64,000 nt of DNA from Rossellomorea pakistanensis (GCF_016908495.1 NZ_JAFBDZ010000002.1:186001-250000); one strand, 5' to 3'. Shown: positions 32,687 through 42,561, numbered from the stretch's first letter. Numbers and translations are program-made. Notes: generated from the letters alone by a model not told the origin.

Positions 32687-32749
32687 TGAATTGAGGTGGA
32701 GGAAAGCCTGAGATTTCCTCCCTTAAATATTTTTATGGGGGCATCGTGA

Positions 32750-33763
32750 ATGAAGCAGTTAAAGCCAGTATTAATCATCATCTCCTTTATCATCGCCGTA
32801 TCGTTTGTTGTACCGACTCTCTTAGTGCTTCCTTTTTCATCAGACCAAGCAAGTGGAAAGCTTGATGAGAGTAAGAAAAACCCTCCAACGGAAGAAAAGT
32901 TATCTGAATCGGTGGAAGTAGCGGTTTACCGCAGCAATACCGAAACGATTGAAAAATTGCCACTTGAAGATTATGTGGTCGGTGTAGTGGCAAGTGAGGT
33001 GCCTGCAGAGTTTGAAATGGAAGCACTTAAAGCTCAGGCTCTAGCAGCAAGGACCTATATTGTGTCTCATTTAATGGCGAAAGATGAATCAGTTCCAAAA
33101 GGTGCAGATGTAACAGACACGATTTCTCATCAAGTTTACAAAAGTAAGGATGAACTTAAAAAATTATGGGGACCTGACTATGATCGAAAGCTTGAAAGAA
33201 TAACAAAAGCAGTACTAGAGACGCAAGGAAAGGTTCTTTCATATAATGGGAGCCCCATTACAGCTTCATTTTTTTCAACCAGTAATGGGTACACGGTGAA
33301 CTCCGAAGATTATTTTCCGAATGAAACCCCATATTTAAAAAGTGTCGAAAGTCCTTGGGATAAAGATTCTCCTAAATTTGAAGAACAAAAAATAGTGTCA
33401 GTCGCAGAATTTGAACAAAAACTAGGAGTAGAGCTCGGAGATAAAGAATCAGTTGGAACGATAACCTCTAGAACATCTGGAAAGCGAGTAGGCAGTATTG
33501 ATATTAATGGAAAAGAATTTACAGGTAGAGAAATTCGTGAATCTCTAGGTCTAGCCTCAACAGATTTCACATGGTACCGAAAGCAGGACCATATTGTTAT
33601 TTCAACAAAAGGATATGGCCATGGAGTCGGCATGAGTCAATATGGGGCTAACGGGATGGCAGAAGAAGGAAAATCATTTAAAGAGATTGTGAATCATTAT
33701 TATTCAGGGATTGATATTGTAGGAACAGATAAATTTCTAAAACAATATACTGCTAAAAAATAA
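32750..33763 (+). CDS. spoIID: Stage II sporulation protein D
   Basis: SpoIID is a membrane-anchored lytic transglycosylase that cleaves denuded glycan made by SpoIIP and drives forespore engulfment. The 337-residue protein has an N-terminal membrane anchor (7-29), the conserved LPLEDYVVGVVASEVPAEFE block with the catalytic Glu near residue 88, and the C-terminal ISTKGYGHGVGMSQYGANGM motif (near residue 285). Its position after murA matches B. subtilis. Confidence 0.96.
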   Translation: MKQLKPVLIIISFIIAVSFVVPTLLVLPFSSDQASGKLDESKKNPPTEEKLSESVEVAVYRSNTETIEKLPLEDYVVGVVASEVPAEFEMEALKAQALAARTYIVSHLMAKDESVPKGADVTDTISHQVYKSKDELKKLWGPDYDRKLERITKAVLETQGKVLSYNGSPITASFFSTSNGYTVNSEDYFPNETPYLKSVESPWDKDSPKFEEQKIVSVAEFEQKLGVELGDKESVGTITSRTSGKRVGSIDINGKEFTGREIRESLGLASTDFTWYRKQDHIVISTKGYGHGVGMSQYGANGMAEEGKSFKEIVNHYYSGIDIVGTDKFLKQYTAKK

Positions 33764-33947
33764 ATCTGTTCGCAAACTTTTTACCCTATTAGAATAAAAG
33801 CAAGATTCCTGAATGCTTGGTGTCAAAAGTGAGAGGTTGGACTCGAGGCAATTGGCGACTTGTCTATTGCTATATTTAAAGGCTGTTGGTTACATTATGA
33901 AAAAAGACAAAATAAAAGAAGGGCTAAACGTAGTTAATGAGATTACG

Positions 33948-34394
33948 CTAAGCTCCTTCTTTTTTCATTATTACACCTGTTAACCATTTCATCCCTCTAG
34001 TCAAAAAATGAGAAGGTCGTGTAAAATACGTTCGATTGACAATCCAAAAGGAAATCCCAACCCCAATCAAATCTTTGACAGCGTCAATAATAGTAGCAGA
34101 ACGATAGGGAATAAATGATTGATGAATCTCATCAACAAGACCATAGAACGCAGCAACCAAAGCAACAAATAGATTCGCAGTATAGGTTAATCGATCATGT
34201 GCTAGTAATGCTAGAATGAAAAAACTATATAAAATTCCAAACTCTATGACATGCAACGATTCTTTGAAAAAACGATCAAAAGCATCGTCTGGTAATTCTA
34301 TTACGGCCGTATCAGGTAAACTAGATAACACCCAGATTAAAATCATATATAAGAATGGGATCATCGTAAGGCTCCATCGCACAAAAGCTTTCAT
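33948..34394 (-). CDS. VanZ-like membrane protein
   Basis: A 148-residue protein with four transmembrane helices. It has the VanZ family features of a first-helix SSLP-type motif (WVLSSLPDT), K-x-x-H-x-x-E-F in the second helix (ESLHVIEFGILY) and D-E-I-H-Q in a loop (GLVDEIHQSFIP). ATG 34394 has AGAGG six bases upstream; the earlier ATG at 34439 has no site. Function in this family outside vancomycin operons is unknown. It is convergent with spoIID. Confidence 0.75.
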   Translation of the reverse strand: MKAFVRWSLTMIPFLYMILIWVLSSLPDTAVIELPDDAFDRFFKESLHVIEFGILYSFFILALLAHDRLTYTANLFVALVAAFYGLVDEIHQSFIPYRSATIIDAVKDLIGVGISFWIVNRTYFTRPSHFLTRGMKWLTGVIMKKEGA

Positions 34395-34649
34395 ACACAT
34401 CCTCTTTCTACTATTGTTTAGAAAAAACTTGTCATTCATGAATAAGTCTCTTTTCCAAGTCTTTTCCTCATAGCTCTTGCACTATATTGTATCATGTGAA
34501 AAAGAGGGAACCGACTCTGGAAGAAAAACTTTAATAAAATATACATAATTCTTGAAAGGATATCGAATAATAAGAATTTAAAAAATTTTTTTCATCACAA
34601 GGTATATATTCTTTTCAAAGTGTTCAGAATGATTGCTGAGGTGATGAAA

Positions 34650-35597
34650 ATGAGAGAGGAAGAAAAGAAACATACTTCTCAAAAATCTAGTGTTCAAAAA
34701 TTTTTCAAAAAGCGTTGGGTATTCCCAGCAGTCTATCTAGCAAGTGCCGCAATCATTATTACAGCTATTTTATGGTATCAAGCATCAGGAAATGACGTGG
34801 CAGAAGAAAACCAATATGGATTCGATCAACCAACAGACAATGAGTTTGATAATCCAGCTTTGGAAGTGAATCGTTCGCTCGAGAATTTCGTAATGCCGCT
34901 TGAAAACCCAGATAAGGCAGTTATTGAGAAACAATTCTATGATGTGAATGCATCTGCTGAAGAGCAAGCAGCCGCTCTAGTTGTCTACAACAATAGTTAT
35001 CAACCAAACCAAGGCATCGACATTTCGATGGATGGGAAAGAATTTGATGTCCAAGCTTCAATGAGCGGGACAGTTACAAAAGTTCTTGAAGATGAACTAT
35101 TAGGAAATGTGATTGAAATTGAGCATGATAAAGGAATTGTTACTCTTTATCAATCCGTTAAAGACTTCAAGGTAAAAGAAGGCGACACAGTTAAGCAAGG
35201 TCAATCGATTGCAAAAGCTGGTCAAAGCACACTGAATAAAGATGCCGGGGTACATGTTCACTTTGAAATTCGCAAAGATGATGTTGCGGTGAATCCATTA
35301 GATTACGTGAATAAATCTTTAGCAACACTTCAAGAAGCTTCATTAGAAGAAGAGCAGAAAGTGGATCAAGAAGAGCAAGCTGGTGAGGAATCTACAGAAC
35401 AACCACCTAGCGAAGAAAACGCTGGAACTGAAAGTCCTGATTCTGAACAGCCAGCTGGAGAAGAAAGTACAGATCCAACTGAAGATCAGGAAAACCCAGA
35501 TGCTAATGAAACAGAAGAACAAGCAGACCCAAGCTCTGATGAATCCGATGATCAAGCAACTGAAAACCCTGAGGATGAAAAGAAAGAAAACCAATAA
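34650..35597 (+). CDS. spoIIQ: Stage II sporulation protein Q
   Basis: SpoIIQ is a forespore membrane protein that joins SpoIIIAH from the mother cell to form the A-Q feeding channel. The 315-residue protein has a cytoplasmic basic N terminus, one membrane helix (about 25-45) and a degenerate LytM/M23 domain (about 110-235). In the LytM zinc motif HxGxD the His is replaced (NQGIDIS), as known for inactive SpoIIQ, while HVHFEI is kept. The last 80 residues are acidic, Glu/Pro/Gln-rich low complexity. ATG 34650 has GAGGTGA upstream. GTATA-N15-GTTCAGAATG at 34602-34631 resembles a sigma-F/G promoter but would give a very short leader. Confidence 0.9.
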   Translation: MREEEKKHTSQKSSVQKFFKKRWVFPAVYLASAAIIITAILWYQASGNDVAEENQYGFDQPTDNEFDNPALEVNRSLENFVMPLENPDKAVIEKQFYDVNASAEEQAAALVVYNNSYQPNQGIDISMDGKEFDVQASMSGTVTKVLEDELLGNVIEIEHDKGIVTLYQSVKDFKVKEGDTVKQGQSIAKAGQSTLNKDAGVHVHFEIRKDDVAVNPLDYVNKSLATLQEASLEEEQKVDQEEQAGEESTEQPPSEENAGTESPDSEQPAGEESTDPTEDQENPDANETEEQADPSSDESDDQATENPEDEKKENQ

Positions 35598-35606
35598 AGA
35601 CATGAT

Positions 35607-35640
35607 AAAAGGATTACCTTCCGAGGTAGTCCTTTTTTTA
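35607..35640 (+). terminator. spoIIQ terminator
   Basis: AAAAGGATTACCT-TCCG-AGGTAGTCCTTTTTTT. Confidence 0.85.
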
Positions 35641-35647
35641 ATCTAAG

Positions 35648-35785
35648 GCTGTTTTCTAAGAACTTATATTTTTGAAAAAAAGGCTGGTCCTCGCTGCAGA
35701 TGCGAGAGGAGCTTAACGCCTTCCCCGCAGCGGAAACCAATTAACACCTTTTCAAATAACAACCATGTTTACGAAAAAAGTCTAA
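35648..35785. repeat. Degenerate copy of intergenic repeat family 1
   Basis: GGCTGTTTTCTAAGAAC on the left, a central CTGGTCCTCGCTGCAGATGCGAGAGGAGC ... CCCCGCAGCGGAAACC block (given here in part) and TGTTTACGAAAAAAG on the right mirror the ends of the element at 2583-2805. The remaining bases to 36056 are AT-rich with no recognisable feature. Confidence 0.45.
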
Positions 35786-36056
35786 TCCAAAAACGAAATT
35801 TCCTATCAAAAAATTTCCGAGGAAATTCGACAGTCCTATTATTATATTTCAAAAACACCCTTGTGAAGAAAAATAGATAACCAAAGTGAAATGCTATGAA
35901 TTATATTATTTTTGAAAAATAAAACATGGCTATAAATAAAGGAAATACATTATTTGTCTAACAATTATGATTGACCAAGCTATACTCAGTCGTGATAATA
36001 ACAATATAAAAAATTCAGAAAAATTAAAATATATAGAGAGAAGGAGAGGAGTTTGA

Positions 36057-36239
36057 TTGACTACATTTCTAGTTTTTTTCATTATTACCGCAGGTTGCTT
36101 AATATTAGCCTTACGTAAAAAGAAAGCATTTTTCTTAGCGATCCCGTTTTTATCCTTATTTGCCTATTTTATTTTCCAAATTGCTCTTGTACCCATTCCG
36201 TTTCTTGATACAGTTAAATTTATTTTTAGCTTAACGTAA
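36057..36239 (+). CDS. Small membrane protein of the symporter operon
   Basis: A 60-residue peptide with two hydrophobic segments (about 2-17 and 24-43, the second followed by a third short one). It begins at TTG with AAGGAGAGGAG upstream. It lies 11 bases before the DUF4212 gene and appears to be the first gene of the symporter operon. I do not recognise the family. Confidence 0.6.
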   Translation: MTTFLVFFIITAGCLILALRKKKAFFLAIPFLSLFAYFIFQIALVPIPFLDTVKFIFSLT

Positions 36240-36250
36240 GGGGGAAAAAT

Positions 36251-36553
36251 ATGAAGAAGATCGATAAATTGAAGGCCGATCAATATTTTAAAGAAAAAAA
36301 TAAATATACAATCCTCTACTTAATCATTTGGTTTCTTTCTTCCTTTGGAATTGTTCTGTTTGCAGAGCCACTAGCTAATATCACCCTTGGTGGCTTTCCG
36401 CTACATTATTTTATGGGAGCACAAGGATCCATTATTGTTTTTATCCTACTATTATTTATTAATGCAAAAGTAAGTGATCGAATTGATCAGAAATACGGGA
36501 TTGATGAGAGTAAAAACGAACAGCTTAGCTATGGAAAAACTCTAGACCACTAA
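36251..36553 (+). CDS. DUF4212 small subunit of Na+/solute symporter
   Basis: A 100-residue protein with two transmembrane helices (about 22-43 and 56-80). The pattern YWxxKNKYTI-like start and GFPLHYFMGAQGSIIVFILL match the DUF4212 family, the small partner that accompanies VC_2705-type sodium:solute symporters. AAGGGGG precedes the ATG. The large subunit follows after 32 bases. Confidence 0.85.
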   Translation: MKKIDKLKADQYFKEKNKYTILYLIIWFLSSFGIVLFAEPLANITLGGFPLHYFMGAQGSIIVFILLLFINAKVSDRIDQKYGIDESKNEQLSYGKTLDH

Positions 36554-36585
36554 ATAATGGACAAGCGTCATTAAGGGGGATTAGA

Positions 36586-38250
36586 TTGGATACACAATTT
36601 ATTGTATCAACGGCCATCATACTTGCTACTTTTGGAATTTATATTGGAATTGCAATTTATAATAAAGCACGTGCTACATCAGACTTTTATGTAGCCGGAA
36701 GGGGAATTCCACCTGTTTTTAATGGAATGGCCATTGGAGCAGATTGGATGAGTGCCGCATCCTTTATTGGGCTGGCTGGAACTGTCATGATACTAGGATA
36801 TGATGGACTAGCTTATATTATGGGATGGACGGGAGGCTATCTTCTTTTAACCTTTTTATTAGCCCCACAATTAAGAAAATACGGCCGCTATACTGTGCCA
36901 GAGTTTATTGGCGATCGTTATGCAAGTCATACAGCACGAGTTCTTGCGGCCATTTGTACAATTATCATCAGTTTTACCTACTCCATTGGACAGCTTTCAG
37001 GCTCTGGTGTCGTCATTGGACGCCTCTTTGAAATCGATGCCAAAGTTGGAACTCTTATCGGGGTGGTATTAATCGCTTTCTATTCAGCATTCGGCGGAAT
37101 GAAAGGGATCACTTGGACGCAAGTAGCACAATATATTATCTTAATCATTGCTTATTTAATTCCTGTCATTTTTATGTCGCTTCAAATTACTGGAAACCCG
37201 ATGCCGTGGATATCGTACGGGGATATTGTCGGCAAAATGGGGGAGCTTGATCGTGAGCTTGGAATTTCGGAGTATTTTGCTCCGTTTACCAATGGAACCA
37301 AATGGCAGTTTATGGCTTTGTTGTTTACGCTGATGGCCGGAACAGCTGGACTCCCTCATGTCATTGTAAGGTTTTATACTGTTTCAACAATGAAAGCGGC
37401 TCGTTGGTCAGGTGCGTGGGCGTTGTTATTTATCGGATTACTCTATTTATCAGCACCGGCATATGCAGCATTCTCTCGCTTTATTTTAATGACAAAGGTT
37501 GCTGGAAGCAAAATCGATGCGCTTCCAAGTTGGACCAAATCCTGGGTCGATACAGGCAAACTTAAAGTAGCAGACTCAAATGGTGATGGGATCCTTCAAT
37601 GGAAGGAGCTCATTATTTCAAATGATATTGTCGTAATGGCGACACCAGAGATAGCGAACTTAGGAGTATTCGTCATCGGGTTAGTTGCAGCAGGAGCAAT
37701 GGCAGCGGCATTATCAACTGCTGGCGGATTAATGATCGCCATATCATCATCATTTGCTCATGATATTTACTATCGCGTTTTTAAGCCAAATGCGACAGAG
37801 GGGAATCGATTATTAGTAGCGCGTTGGTCTATAGTCATCGCTACAGTTCTTGCAGGTTTAGTTGCCCTCAATCCTCCAGGGGTGATCACTCAAATTGTGG
37901 CCTGGGCATTTGCGTTGGCTTCAGGTACATTCTTCCCAGCTCTTGTCCTTGGAGTTTGGTGGAAACGCTCTAATTCCAAAGGGGTCATAGCTGGTTTATT
38001 AATTGGTCTTGGTGTAACCCTTACGTATATTTTTATGGCAAGAGCGGGTATAACAGTCTTGGGAATTATAGATACCGGAGCAGGTGTTTTTGGAGCCGCA
38101 GCAGGGTTTATCGCCAATATTGTTGTATCCTTAATCACTAAAGCACCGAATCAAAAACTACAAGAAGAAGTCATGAACCTACGTTATCCTGAACAAATGA
38201 CATATAAAAATGGTGAGGTTTGGGTGGACGATGATGTTAACTTAACATAG
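36586..38250 (+). CDS. Sodium:solute symporter (VC_2705 type), acetate-like
   Basis: A 554-residue membrane protein with about 13 helices of the SSS family. Typical motifs are YVAGRGIPPVFNGMAIGADW near residues 32-51 and the second-core GAFGGMKGITWTQVAQY-like segment near residue 170. It is closest to ActP-like acetate or small organic acid carriers; the substrate is not certain. Between two helices (near residues 325-345) lies DSNGDGILQWKE, a complete EF-hand calcium loop. It starts at TTG with AAGGGGG upstream and pairs with the DUF4212 subunit. Confidence 0.85.
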   Translation: MDTQFIVSTAIILATFGIYIGIAIYNKARATSDFYVAGRGIPPVFNGMAIGADWMSAASFIGLAGTVMILGYDGLAYIMGWTGGYLLLTFLLAPQLRKYGRYTVPEFIGDRYASHTARVLAAICTIIISFTYSIGQLSGSGVVIGRLFEIDAKVGTLIGVVLIAFYSAFGGMKGITWTQVAQYIILIIAYLIPVIFMSLQITGNPMPWISYGDIVGKMGELDRELGISEYFAPFTNGTKWQFMALLFTLMAGTAGLPHVIVRFYTVSTMKAARWSGAWALLFIGLLYLSAPAYAAFSRFILMTKVAGSKIDALPSWTKSWVDTGKLKVADSNGDGILQWKELIISNDIVVMATPEIANLGVFVIGLVAAGAMAAALSTAGGLMIAISSSFAHDIYYRVFKPNATEGNRLLVARWSIVIATVLAGLVALNPPGVITQIVAWAFALASGTFFPALVLGVWWKRSNSKGVIAGLLIGLGVTLTYIFMARAGITVLGIIDTGAGVFGAAAGFIANIVVSLITKAPNQKLQEEVMNLRYPEQMTYKNGEVWVDDDVNLT

Positions 38251-38270
38251 AGAATAGAATATCGAATTTT

Positions 38271-38325
38271 GCCGTTCTTCTTAATCCTTTGTTCTAAGGA
38301 ATAAGTGAGTAACGGCTTTTTATAT
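38271..38325 (+). terminator. Terminator of the symporter operon
   Basis: GCCGTTCTTCTTAATCC ... GTAACGGCTTTTTAT; a GCCGTT/AACGGC stem with T run. Confidence 0.6.
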
Positions 38326-38399
38326 TTCATGCGACTCGACAAATTTCTCAGGAAATATTCGAAAAGGATCATGAGTGGGTCTTAGTATGAAAAAGGATA

Positions 38400-38530
38400 G
38401 GCTTAGAAATTGAAAGCACCGACTCATAAAACCAGAAAAGTAGAGCAGAAAATGAGAATCCCGCTCTTAAAATGTAAAAACTGGCTCGAAAAAAAGATAG
38501 TAAATCAAAAATCAGGAGCACTCACAAAAA
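38400..38530. repeat. Phased 21-nt repeat tract, reverse orientation
   Basis: Cores GCTTAGAAA, ACTCATAAA, GAGCAGAAA, GCTCTTAAA and GCTCGAAAA start at 38401, 38422, 38443, 38463 and 38484 (spacings 20-21). GCTCATAAA is the reverse complement of TTTATGAGC, the core of the tract at 9199, so this is the same family inverted. The remainder of the 800-base gap to spoIIID contains an AAGCACAT/ATGTGCTT hairpin (38882-38902) and otherwise nothing recognised. Confidence 0.7.
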
Positions 38531-39050
38531 CAGAATAACAGCAAAAGTAAGTTGTAGACAAATAATCCGTTAAACCTGTCTATAAAAAGCTCACTCCAAA
38601 GAAAGGCTTTCAAATCACATTTGAAGATTATTTCTATAAGGTGGTGATTTCCACTCATCCAGGGTGTACATAAAGTGAAAAAAACTAAATCTTTATAAAA
38701 ATTTAGAAAATTCGCCCATATACTTGTCCTTATTGAGCAATTCGTGCATATATCTTGACCATCGATAATAAAATGATACAAACCTGACAAAAAGAGAGTG
38801 TTTGAGGTGAGTTTTCGTTATTATCAAAGTTAGAAATAGCTGCATTCATGTTTATACGTTGTAAGTGGGGATGACCCAAGAAAGCACATGTTAACCTATG
38901 TGCTTCAACTTTAATGTCGCCCTCCCGCATACATATAAAGCATAAGGTGTTGACACCCCACAGCTTTTCATGCGGAACCTAATAGTCCATTGAAGCGAGA
39001 GCGAGTCTCATTTCACACTTCTCACATCCAATTTAGGGAGGTCGAGTGGT

Positions 39051-39323
39051 GTGCACGATTACATCAAAGAGAGAACAATCAAGATTGGGAAGTATATCGT
39101 GGAGACGAAGAAAACAGTTCGTGTCATTGCGAAAGAGTTTGGTGTATCTAAAAGTACAGTTCATAAAGATTTGACCGAACGATTGCCAGAAATTAATCCT
39201 GATTTGGCTAACGAAGTAAAAAATATTCTCGATTATCATAAATCGATCCGACATCTCCGCGGTGGTGAAGCAACTAAGAAGAAGTATAGAAAAGAAGAGC
39301 TAGAAGGCGAAGTAGTAAAGTAA
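39051..39323 (+). CDS. spoIIID: Stage III sporulation regulator SpoIIID
   Basis: A 90-residue mother-cell transcription factor that activates or represses many sigma-E genes. The helix-turn-helix (TVRVIAKEFGVSKSTVHKDL, residues 22-41) and basic C-terminal helix are intact, and the protein is nearly identical to B. subtilis SpoIIID along its length. It starts at GTG with AGGGAGGT upstream. CATACATA at 38929 resembles a sigma-E -10 but no -35 is clear. Confidence 0.98.
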   Translation: MHDYIKERTIKIGKYIVETKKTVRVIAKEFGVSKSTVHKDLTERLPEINPDLANEVKNILDYHKSIRHLRGGEATKKKYRKEELEGEVVK

Positions 39324-39327
39324 ATAG

Positions 39328-39373
39328 GAGGCTAAACCTATTGGTGAATACCTAAAGGTTTAGTCTTATTTTT
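39328..39373 (+). terminator. spoIIID terminator
   Basis: AGGCTAAACCT ... AGGTTTAGTCTTATTTTT. Confidence 0.8.
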
Positions 39374-39469
39374 ATTGTCTGGAAAAATCTAAGGAATGAA
39401 AAAACTACTTAATTAGTCATGCTGAGAATAAGGTGACAATAAGCCCATGAAAAGCTCATCCAAAAATAA

Positions 39470-39596
39470 ATATTATCTAGCGCCTATACCTTCGAGAGAC
39501 ATAAGCTAGGCCGCCTAAAAGGGAAATGGCGCTCTTTCTAGATTGCTTGGATTATGCTTTTCAGGCGATTTTTAAGGCGCTTAAACTTTTCTGAAC
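39470..39596. repeat. Intergenic repeat family 2 (decayed copy)
   Basis: TAGCGCCTATACCTTCGAGA, ACATAAGCTAGGCCGCCTA and AAGGCGCTTAAACTTTTCT correspond to parts of the copy at 23862-24066, with many substitutions. Confidence 0.55.
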
Positions 39597-39766
39597 CAAA
39601 TGAAAAATTATCCGTTTTTTTGACAAATCATTCCTTCCTTCGACAAAAATGTGGTAAAATAATCTAATGGAAACAGCTTTATATCATTCACAGAAAACAT
39701 AATTTATTCGATATAAATGAATCGTTTTTACTATTGTTTGTAGAAAAAGAAGGGAGTAAGAGTAAA

Positions 39767-40768
39767 ATGTTCGCGAAAGATATTGGAATTGATTTAGGTA
39801 CTGCTAATGTATTGATTCATGTTAAAGGAAAAGGAATTGTTTTAAATGAGCCATCCGTTGTGGCGATCGATAAAAACACGAATAAGGTACTAGCTGTTGG
39901 TGAGGAAGCTCGTCGTATGGTAGGACGTACACCAGGAAATATTGTAGCCATGCGTCCTTTAAAAGATGGTGTTATCGCTGATTTTGATGTGACCGAAGCC
40001 ATGCTAAAACATTTCATTAATAAACTTGATGTAAAAGGTTTTTTATCAAAACCACGTATCCTGATTTGTTGCCCTACCAACATTACAAGTGTTGAACAAA
40101 AGGCGATTCGAGAAGCAGCTGAAAAAAGCGGTGGGAAGAAAATCTACCTGGAAGAGGAACCTAAAGTTGCGGCCATTGGAGCAGGCATGGACATTTTCCA
40201 ACCGAGCGGAAATATGGTTGTAGACATTGGTGGAGGGACAACGGATGTAGCCGTTTTATCCATGGGTGACATTGTGACAGCATCTTCTATTAAAATGGCT
40301 GGAGATAAATTTGATGCTGAAATTTTAGCTTATATTAAGAAAGAGTACAAGCTTCTTATTGGAGAACGAACAGCAGAAGATATAAAAGTGAACATTGGAA
40401 CGGTATTCCCAGGGTCACGTAACGAAGAAATGGAGATTCGTGGCCGAGATATGGTGAGTGGACTTCCAAGAACGATCACCGTTAAATCGGAAGAAGTGGA
40501 AAGTGCGTTAAGGGAATATGTGTCCATCATCGTTCAAGCAGCGAAAAATGTTCTGGAGAGAACACCACCTGAGCTATCGGCAGACATCATTGACCGCGGT
40601 GTCATTTTAACTGGTGGAGGAGCTTTATTACATGGAATGGATCAATTACTAGCAGAAGAACTAAAGGTTCCAGTTTTAGTGGCAGACGAACCAATGGATT
40701 GTGTAGCGATTGGAACAGGCATCATGCTTGAGAATATTGATCGAATCTCCAGAAGAAAAATCGGTTAA
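39767..40768 (+). CDS. mbl: MreB-like cell shape protein Mbl
   Basis: An actin-like filament protein that guides lateral wall synthesis. It has 333 residues with the actin-fold nucleotide motifs IGIDLGTANVLIHVKGKG (4-21), VVDIGGGTTDVAVLS (near 157) and ILTGGGALLHGMD (near 283). The position after spoIIID identifies it as Mbl. ATG 39767 gives the exact family N terminus (MFAKDIGIDLG) with AAGGGAG upstream. Confidence 0.96.
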   Translation: MFAKDIGIDLGTANVLIHVKGKGIVLNEPSVVAIDKNTNKVLAVGEEARRMVGRTPGNIVAMRPLKDGVIADFDVTEAMLKHFINKLDVKGFLSKPRILICCPTNITSVEQKAIREAAEKSGGKKIYLEEEPKVAAIGAGMDIFQPSGNMVVDIGGGTTDVAVLSMGDIVTASSIKMAGDKFDAEILAYIKKEYKLLIGERTAEDIKVNIGTVFPGSRNEEMEIRGRDMVSGLPRTITVKSEEVESALREYVSIIVQAAKNVLERTPPELSADIIDRGVILTGGGALLHGMDQLLAEELKVPVLVADEPMDCVAIGTGIMLENIDRISRRKIG

Positions 40769-40836
40769 TGGAATAAGATACCGGTTTGAAAAAGATTAAA
40801 ATTCAATAATTTTTACGATAAAATGAGGTGAGTGAA

Positions 40837-41673
40837 ATGTTTCGTGGCTTTTATACGGTAGCATCTGGAATGATTGCTCAGCAACGAAAGACAGAAATGC
40901 TGACAAATAACATGGCGAATAGTAACACACCAGGCTATAAGGCAGACCAATCTTCCATGAGGGCTTTTCCTGAAATGCTCCTACAAAGAATGGGAGGAGT
41001 GAACATCCCGACAGAACAGGAGCTTCATCTCCCATATAACAGACTTGTAGGAAAGCTGAATACAGGGGTATACATGCAAGAAATGACTCCTTCATTTTTT
41101 CAAGGGGACCTTAAAGGAACAGAACGAAAAACAGATGTCGCATTAGTAAATGTTAACATGCCGGCAAATGGTGAAACAACAGGAACGGTTATGTTTGCTG
41201 TGCGTGGGTTAGACGGAAATACTCAGTATACACGAAACGGAAACTTCACCTTAGATGGAAATGGATTTTTGACGAACTCAAATGGAAATTATATTTTAAA
41301 TGAAAATGGATTGCCAATCCAATTGAACAGTGATCAATTCTCCATCAATGATAGAGGCGAGATTCTTGTTCATGATGAAGTGGTAACGACACTTGGAATA
41401 GGATATGCTGAGGACCCCAATTTACTAACGAGAGACACTGGTGGACTGTATAGCACTGAAGATAACCAGCCTCTTCCTAATGCAAACGATGTCCAAGGAG
41501 TTAGCTTTCAAACAAAGCAAGGCTTCCTTGAACGCTCAAATGTTGATCCTTCTCGAACGATGACCGATATGCTTACAGCCTACAGAGCCTTTGAAGCGAA
41601 TCAAAAGGTGTTACAAGCATACGATCGCAGTATGGAAAAAGCGGCAAACGAAATTGGTCGAGTGGGTGGATAA
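40837..41673 (+). CDS. flhO: Flagellar hook-basal body protein FlhO
   Basis: A 278-residue FlgF/FlgG-like rod protein. The N terminus (YTVASGMIAQQRKTEMLTNN, with NMANSNTPGYKA) and C terminus (MTDMLTAYRAFEANQKVLQAYD) are the paired helices of the flagellar axial protein family. ATG 40837 has GAGGTGAG upstream. With flhP it forms the second flagellar rod pair found after mbl in Bacillus. Confidence 0.93.
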   Translation: MFRGFYTVASGMIAQQRKTEMLTNNMANSNTPGYKADQSSMRAFPEMLLQRMGGVNIPTEQELHLPYNRLVGKLNTGVYMQEMTPSFFQGDLKGTERKTDVALVNVNMPANGETTGTVMFAVRGLDGNTQYTRNGNFTLDGNGFLTNSNGNYILNENGLPIQLNSDQFSINDRGEILVHDEVVTTLGIGYAEDPNLLTRDTGGLYSTEDNQPLPNANDVQGVSFQTKQGFLERSNVDPSRTMTDMLTAYRAFEANQKVLQAYDRSMEKAANEIGRVGG

Positions 41674-41703
41674 AGGATATCGATTGAATAGGGGGAATCC
41701 GCT

Positions 41704-42546
41704 GTGAATCGGATGATGATAACGGCAGCCAATACATTAAATCAATTGCAAAAGAACATGGATATGATCGGTAACAATTTATCAAACGCGGACACTAATG
41801 GGTATAAAAGAAGAGAAGCAACGTTTTCTGAACTTCTTGTTCAACAAGTGAATAATCAAGGGAATGCTGCTGAAGAAATCGGTCGGCTAACCCCAAATGG
41901 GATTCGCCAAGGAGTGGGGGCGAAGTTAGCTCAAGCTCAACTGATTTTAGAGCAAGGATCATTGAAATCAACTGGAAGAGAACTGGATTTTGCACTAGCT
42001 TCTCCTAATCATTTTTTTAAAGTCCTTACTCAAGAAGGAGATGCTTCACGTATCCGTTACACTCGTGATGGAGCCTTTTATGCTTCTCCAATTGGAAATG
42101 GAGAACTGATGATTGTGAACGGACAGGGGTTCCCAATTCTTGATGAAAATGATAACTTTATTACAGCACCAGAGAATGTAGAAAATTTCTCACTACAAGA
42201 CGGAGGAGCATTGAATGTCCAATTACAGAATGGACAAGCAGCGACCTTTCATTTAGGTGTGGTCTCGATTGAGAAACCTCAATTCATGGAGCAATTGGGA
42301 GGAAACCTTTTGGGGTTGCCGACTAATTTTGATCAATTAGATGTAACAGAAGCGGAAATTTTAACAGACCTAGAAGGGCAACAGCGAATGAATATTGGCC
42401 TTCAGCAAGGGTATTTAGAATCGTCCAATGTAGATATAGGAAAAGAAATGACGGATATGCTAAATGTTCAGCGTTCCTATCAATTCCAAAGTCGGTCGAT
42501 TTCGATGGCAGATCAAATGATGGGGCTTATCAACGGGATCCGTTAA
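41704..42546 (+). CDS. flhP: Flagellar hook-basal body protein FlhP
   Basis: A 280-residue FlgG-like rod protein and paralogue of the preceding FlhO. It has N-terminal NRMMITAANTLNQLQKNMDM with NLSNADTNGYKR, and C-terminal MTDMLNVQRSYQFQSRSISM. It starts at GTG with AGGGGGAATC upstream, 30 bases after flhO. It builds the distal rod of the flagellum. Confidence 0.93.
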   Translation: MNRMMITAANTLNQLQKNMDMIGNNLSNADTNGYKRREATFSELLVQQVNNQGNAAEEIGRLTPNGIRQGVGAKLAQAQLILEQGSLKSTGRELDFALASPNHFFKVLTQEGDASRIRYTRDGAFYASPIGNGELMIVNGQGFPILDENDNFITAPENVENFSLQDGGALNVQLQNGQAATFHLGVVSIEKPQFMEQLGGNLLGLPTNFDQLDVTEAEILTDLEGQQRMNIGLQQGYLESSNVDIGKEMTDMLNVQRSYQFQSRSISMADQMMGLINGIR

Positions 42547-42561
42547 AAGGAGTTAATAATT

